DNA from: CAVDAL01 sp963606965
Lineage (GTDB): Bacteria; Actinomycetota; Coriobacteriia; Coriobacteriales; QAMH01
Reading direction: 5' to 3'
DNA length: 17,525 bases
Assembly: GCA_963606965.1 (NCBI GenBank)
Contig: CAVDAL010000037.1
Location: 1-17,525, forward strand
A model generated the notes under the pieces. The model was not told the origin of the DNA, did no database searches, and saw only the letters and a list, made by a program, of their open reading frames with translations. Of the stretch, positions 17,401 to 17,525 are shown piece after piece. Made by a program: the position numbers and the translations under genes. The first letter of the stretch is position 1. Each line of letters begins with the position of its first letter.

Positions 17401-17525
17401 AGAAGCACAAGCAAAGGCTGAAGAAGCTGCAAAGACAGCTAAAGCTTCACAAGCTGAAGCAGAAGCTGCTGCAAAGACAGCAAAAGAAGCTCAAGCAACA
17501 GCAGAAGCTAATGAAGCTGCTGCAA
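5369..17525 (+). CDS. Giant secreted GLUG/Ig-like repeat surface protein with C-terminal coiled coil (3' end outside window)
   Basis: One frame with no stop for 4052 codons, still open at the window edge. A signal peptide (1-33) is followed by GLUG-type beta-solenoid domains at about 55-396, 612-931, 1144-1471, 2147-2471, 2688-2991 and 3191-3518. Between them lie 16 bacterial Ig-like domains, each with a YQWY/F C-strand motif (W441, 544, 974, 1081, 1517, 1622, 1734, 1851, 1963, 2081, 2517, 2625, 3032, 3133, 3562, 3666) and an F-strand Tyr/Phe-rich cysteine (YYYCVVTN and variants). From 3729 the chain is an Ala/Lys/Glu-rich coiled coil. GLUG repeats occur in bacterial surface proteins, including some IgA1 proteases (known); no protease motif is seen here. 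The likely role is a cell-surface adhesin or spacer (inference). The anchor, such as LPXTG or a transmembrane segment, would lie beyond the window. By eye it is more AT-rich than the genes before it, with strong use of ACA, GCA and GCT. Arginine is rare. Confidence 0.93.
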   Translation, partial: MSKKCLSTFAKGLISIVFSVALVFSMIPAMAFAAAGSSVASGANKIAEGGEQNTLYSGGAGTQESPYLISTAYDMQDLATAVNGGQNYTDTYFKVTNDIDLSDVCYKLTGEASVDKSWTAIGNSSKRFYGNFDGSGYTISNLYINSSSDYASLFGCIGDNAVISNFVVKGTIKTGANNFVSGVVGYAVSTNVNTPINIKNIRSEVNITSTKTSGWFSNVGGVVGSANNKVIIDCCANFGDITAGNNVNKSSLGGVVGVISGQQFNLTNCYNAGDISVGGNCRFSGAIAGQINNSSSKVEVQNNYNVGSLTMSGTQSSANDGLAGYVYLTGNQAICQNNYYLEGTSTASGYYYNSAHKPTVLSEKEMKAKDFPATLNAKAYEYLGGSYPVHIWEGKGGTPTITANPEGASYIQGAEAQALKVVAALPAAGKVGADGTLSYQWYTTNSDGEDIAIKDATSSSYIPSTSETADSEYWCVVTNSFDGKTTFATSEKATVSVNPAETVIKPEITISADKSIAYGETIAEDPFKVTVTNDCGDGTLSYQWYTTSSKDDNQNGTKINGATSATYAPTIKDPGTTYYYCVVTDKITNSVNKEEIATTVSNVVSLSANAETVQIGTADELAAFATAVNSGLTYKGIDVKLTADIELSGEWTPIGNSSTNEFKGNFDGQYHKVTGLSINTSSLGVGLFGNSSNATFKNVSIEGSITNSRSNTGGLVGSAEYATGSEDYSTYESVIKNVKCNVKVEVGSQYQAAGVVGNISGDNIAIENCANYGNIKGFNGIGGIAGFARGNVSIVNCYNAGSIEKSSTSDWLGGIVGNFQANPTNVKNCYNTGKVLDGSGAIFGYVANNYDSSYMDFSNNYYLNGSCASVVAESSDKNSTSKAEFIENLKNSVLVKDATWFASESSVTALGSSYVKGESAPALAWEAGLNGSPVITVQPKAGTCKVGETANTLSVEASILPGFAFSAGALSYQWYKSATQSTTGAEKIDTATTASYTPASDTASSYYYYCVVTNTWQEEGVDKTASVQSAFAGYAVQSDAEAIAPSITQQPKDVEVSYGGTDSIEIAASIEAVKGVLTYQWYSNDEKSTEGAKLLAGETSTKLVADSSSIGTKYYYCVVTNTFEMTKTKSVTSDIVKVDVSNTMYINNLDEFLTFRDLVNGGNRFAGVTVKLCADIDLSSVCSEESGTSWTPISNVASGAKAFAGVFDGAYHTIKGLYINSTKKYKGLFGYISNLSATSVVPGIRNLTVEGNCTFNCGNSCSGGIVGYIQSSASKPAFLENVCSKVNVSTNNAMPYVGNVTGQMRYVSVTNCVNYGTLTDTANSSYLQYISPFGFAREYCKTSFTNCYSLGKIALKCTSSSYSSYYEVSAFASGYVGGGVKNCYVASDFSETTCSGLYYIYSRDGEYQTTNSYYYPSDRTFYDKWYGATEKTLDEMKEASFATLLGDAYVADTNNVNDGFPMLKWQAGIGQGTPTITEQPAGGAYSETDTKANDITVKASLPGKGDIGANGKLSYQWYSNTTKSNVGGTAIDGATNASFTPTIGEEAGTVYYYCVVTNTFDESRTASVTSDACAFVVIEGDIVAPSITKQPQALTLVQNATAKQLSVEASLEDAEGTLAYQWYVGEKEDGSDLTAISGATSATYTPQVKTAGTSYYACDVLNTFEGSIAAKTRSSIVAVKVIANANGGKATIDAQPQNVASDVKAGDTIEALSISASLPEAGTLGGDGTLHYQWYHNTTSTINTSVDEKVGTDSASYTPTVTTDTATGYHYFYCVVNNEFSIGSDIVTSPATITSNIVRMHVVSEKVASAPVIVSQPQMIFNEKGTSSPSALSVEIDTDQMDNVGKISYQWYACISYKDSVRSNAISGATKDTYTPQVSTLGSCYYFCRITNTFEDTKVATTDSNIVRVFTWDTESATPSIEAQPVGGVQYTQGDSASALSVEASIPDEYKASNYKAALHYQWYRNTTGTVDASVDTKVGTDSATYTPATNLNAAYYYYYCVVTNQFSTKTATQQASITSDIAQIAIVTTTPAATPTIENVAIEDASYSQMNYPHFGQAADALKVSASVSGAGAGDISYQWYYSTSSTLDPQTDTKIAGATKATYKPDLTLAANTRYYYCVATNTFENVKTATAISAAAKIDLSNIVISNGKQLYDLATWSNSASESNLFDGCTIELANDIDLSLYATWPGICSNDAKLFMGTFDGKGHTIYGLTINSSADGYSTSQKHALVGRAGNSTFKNFTIKGSIDIKNSNPDSYVGAVVGYSEGDTGAISFENVISEVNMSISANVQYVGGIAGKCCTKNTSFENCAFKGSIDMTNSPSYVPNYFYAGICGLVADFAENISFTNCYNAGTISGSGQVIGIAGKSYKTGAKFTNCFNVGQLTSKNSSGNSYAIMKDASNQYPGAVQNCYYLAGSANMTVYPTSSGTVESYASLDDMNTDAFLNKINAGGSAFKLGGEYPILSFEKSAGTPSITAQPKDDTSANIGETATALSVGAALPAAGKAGADGTLMYQWFCATKADASDAVAVAGASEDASSIVPNTDTAGTYYYFCRVSNDYGEAQAPYVDSAIVKFTVLDTTAAATPKVTTQPVSASYAAGEEIDALKVAATVEGAGAGTLSYQWYMSSSQDAAFGQKIDGATTRSYVPTISSGTSYYYCVVTNTYQGSKTATATSDFAKVTVAADLQIKSLDEFVAFRDSVNAGNNYQGKSIELLCDIDLSSISNWTPIGTDSSRQFAGSFNGNGHSITGLNINGSATFAGLFGYVYAYNDSAIENLKIKGSVVTTGSYAAGLVAFQNAWSNSIKFSIKNIIADVNVTGNEKVGGIVGQASGNIYEISSCVNKGNISSATTYSYVGGIAGMFGSYVSGASGIVACYNTGNITSGNYAAGIAAYANYKVSNCYNAGTVAGKASSSNTGAVCGYANSTYKFVNNYYLDSSCEYGQSGTVATAKTSDELKNASAVNLLNVGGNYFKEGNEYPVLIFEDDGYGYPVIDIQPAGSWALQNGTPKKSLSVSASVPAKTEGGKLTYQWYKLVDGEGVAVDNATDAVFNPATSELGTYQYYCLVTNTWAGGSKSVKSETATFYVLGGVDPTVPTISKQPQNTSIVQKSKGSLSVEASVEGEGAGTLSYQWYSCDKDGKNESAIKGATAASYALDSTSLGTSYYFCRITNTFETIKQAIIDTNVAEVNITTYAIESAKDLADFRDAVNAGNNFDGVTVELVNDIDLSAYASWTPIGNSESTPFSGSFIGNGHSIKGFKISGDVSNAGLFGYITFKNTAFEISDFTIYGSIETTAVKAYAGVLGQITGATGKNCIVKNVTNNVSISGNLRNGGGIAYTDFYVTIESCINNADITSTYSDAAARIGGIVGYSAETIKSCANKGNISASGASSMAGGIIGISGGTTMTACYNTGKITASNETAGYAAGIAIASSSDTVSSCYNSGTVSGVTADAIATYATPKSYANNIYLDTSCANASTFGTAKTDAQLSDAAVLSDLNVGSTYYKLGSIYPILAWEADPTIVEITKQPTSTWAKQGAKDVTLSVEASAPTTGRYAGTLTYQWYKVGIFADTAVDGATTATLTADATFTGAETYYCKVTSTYATGSKTIESEKAEVKVVSTTDAATPTVTNKTDTTIYVVTGAENAGNLEVEATLGETGAGTLTYQWYESAKADGSEATAIEGATDKALAIDSAASLGNHYYLCKVTNTFEEFKSASANSPVVNVCIISEAQADAKAAIEAKCAEINANLAADKLTHLTADELKAYTDQVATIKASATKAILAAADEDIAGIVDTNTSSLEQIQKNAEAANLKASEKETSDAQSDAAKLQTQLDEANAKIKQAEEDLATANKTIETTKADLATANANLKTAKSDLETANKNLSKAKEDYAALQKAKEATDLELATAKSDLASAKAAQAIAEANEATAKAAQATAEANEKTALADKATAIAERDAALTAKAKAESAQATAEANEATAKAEAAKAKADATQAEADAKAAQAAQAKAEAAQKAAEEAQAKAEEAAKTAKASQAEAEAAAKTAKEAQATAEANEAAA
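5531..7201 (+). repeat. Super-module 1: GLUG domain + Ig1, Ig2 (residues 55-611)
   Basis: It opens with GTQESPYLIST and DMQDLATAVNGG, then NDIDLS and WTAIGNS, followed by solenoid coils with GG(V/I)VG and NCYNAGDI turns. The Ig pair follows: Ig1 (YQWY to W441, EYWC C475) and Ig2 (W544, YYYC C581). Ig2 has an extra Cys535 before its C strand. Confidence 0.85.
8387..8414 (+). repeat. 28-bp exact direct repeat, copy 1 (Ig3 F strand)
   Basis: Identical to 8708-8735. It starts TATTACTATTG, ends AACAAATACAT and encodes the core of YYYCVVTNT. Shorter near-copies occur in Ig5, Ig9 and Ig12. Confidence 0.85.
8708..8735 (+). repeat. 28-bp exact direct repeat, copy 2 (Ig4 F strand)
   Basis: Identical to 8387-8414 and 321 bases downstream (107 codons, one Ig-domain length). 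Confidence 0.85.
8798..11806 (+). repeat. Super-module 3: GLUG domain + six Ig domains, Ig5-Ig10 (residues 1144-2146)
   Basis: The GLUG part keeps DEFLTFRDLVNGG, CADIDLSSVC and GVFDGAYHTIKGL. Its last coils are irregular and Tyr-rich, ending MLKWQAGIGQ. Six Ig domains follow instead of two: W/C pairs 1517/1554, 1622/1658, 1734/1774, 1851/1888, 1963/2001, 2081/2120. Ig7 and Ig9 are near relatives (NTTSTINTSVDEKVGTDSA against NTTGTVDASVDTKVGTDSA), which suggests local duplication of a two-domain unit. Confidence 0.85.
11807..13429 (+). repeat. Super-module 4: GLUG domain + Ig11, Ig12 (residues 2147-2687)
   Basis: KQLYDLATWSNSA, then ANDIDLSLYATWPG, GTFDGKGHTIYGL, and coils with ENCAFKGSI, TNCYNAGTI and TNCFNVGQL. 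Ig11 (W2517, YYFC C2555, extra C2519) and Ig12 (W2625, C2660) follow. Confidence 0.85.
13430..14938 (+). repeat. Super-module 5: GLUG domain + Ig13, Ig14 (residues 2688-3190)
   Basis: SLDEFVAFRDSVNAGNNY, CDIDLSSISNWTPIG and GSFNGNGHSITGL, then coils with SSCVNKGNI, ACYNTGNI and SNCYNAGTV. Ig13 (W3032, C3065) and Ig14 (W3133, YYFC C3168, extra C3136) follow. This is the most compact unit. Confidence 0.85.
14939..16552 (+). repeat. Super-module 6: GLUG domain + Ig15, Ig16 (residues 3191-3728)
   Basis: SAKDLADFRDAVNAGNNF, NDIDLSAYASWTPIGNS and GSFIGNGHSIKGF, then coils with ESCINNADI, KSCANKGNI, TACYNTGKI and SSCYNSGTV. Ig15 (W3562, C3595) and Ig16 (W3666, C3703) follow and lead straight into the coiled coil. 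Confidence 0.85.
16553..17525 (+). repeat. Coiled-coil region with 14-residue (42-bp) repeats
   Basis: Residues 3729-4052 onward are rich in Ala, Lys, Glu, Gln and Thr, without Pro, Gly or aromatics over long stretches. From D3845 a 14-residue period is plain: DLATAN at 3845 and 3859, DLETAN at 3873, DYAALQ at 3887, then ELATAKSDLASAKA at 3901. The motif AQA(T/I)AEANE recurs at 3915, 3929, 3964 and 4041. The region is still running at the window edge. Confidence 0.85.

Noticed and set aside
5369..17525. IgA1 protease (M26) identity because of GLUG repeats
   Set aside because: No HExxH zinc-protease motif was found in the translated 4052 residues. GLUG repeats alone do not imply a protease.
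16553..17525. Low-complexity DNA artefact at the window end
   Set aside because: The frame stays open, codons vary synonymously (GCA/GCT, AAA/AAG), and heptad register is kept, all as expected of a real coiled coil.

Overview
The window looks like a low-to-mid GC bacterial chromosome, most plausibly an actinobacterium of the Coriobacteriia type. This is an inference from three things: coaE directly followed by uvrB, which is an actinobacterial arrangement; the short tilS; and the style of the surface protein and its signal peptide. A Firmicute is not excluded. All genes lie on the + strand.

Positions 1-5143 are housekeeping. They hold the 3' part of an acyl-CoA synthetase gene (AMP-binding family, cut by the window's left edge), then coaE (dephospho-CoA kinase, last step of CoA synthesis), uvrB (nucleotide excision repair helicase) and tilS (tRNA-Ile lysidine synthetase). 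uvrB and tilS overlap by 4 bases (ATGA) and are probably translationally coupled. Two details stand out here. An open, Ala/Gly/Lys-rich tail continues in frame past the amber stop of the acyl-CoA synthetase. The coaE leader is structured and holds a tiny ORF and two competing start codons.

Positions 5144-5368 are a non-coding leader with a (TA)5 tract, an extended -10 promoter and two strong stem-loops, followed by a good ribosome binding site.

Positions 5369-17525 are one uninterrupted reading frame: at least 4052 codons, no stop, running off the right edge. I translated it line by line and found no frameshift. It encodes a giant secreted, presumably surface-attached protein: signal peptide, then six repeats of a super-module made of one GLUG-type beta-solenoid domain plus a pair of Ig-like domains (the third unit carries three Ig pairs), then an Ala-rich coiled coil built on 14-residue repeats. 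That makes 6 GLUG domains and 16 Ig-like domains in the visible part. The anchor is outside the window. The Ig domains alternate strictly between two types, and three of them share a linked pair of extra features (a C-strand cysteine plus a YYFCR F-strand motif) that suggests a non-canonical disulfide.

The housekeeping genes concern lipid and CoA activation, DNA repair and tRNA decoding, and have no evident functional link to the adhesin-like gene, which has its own promoter and leader. The giant protein is the candidate for undescribed biology. No RNA genes, insertion sequences or CRISPR arrays were seen.
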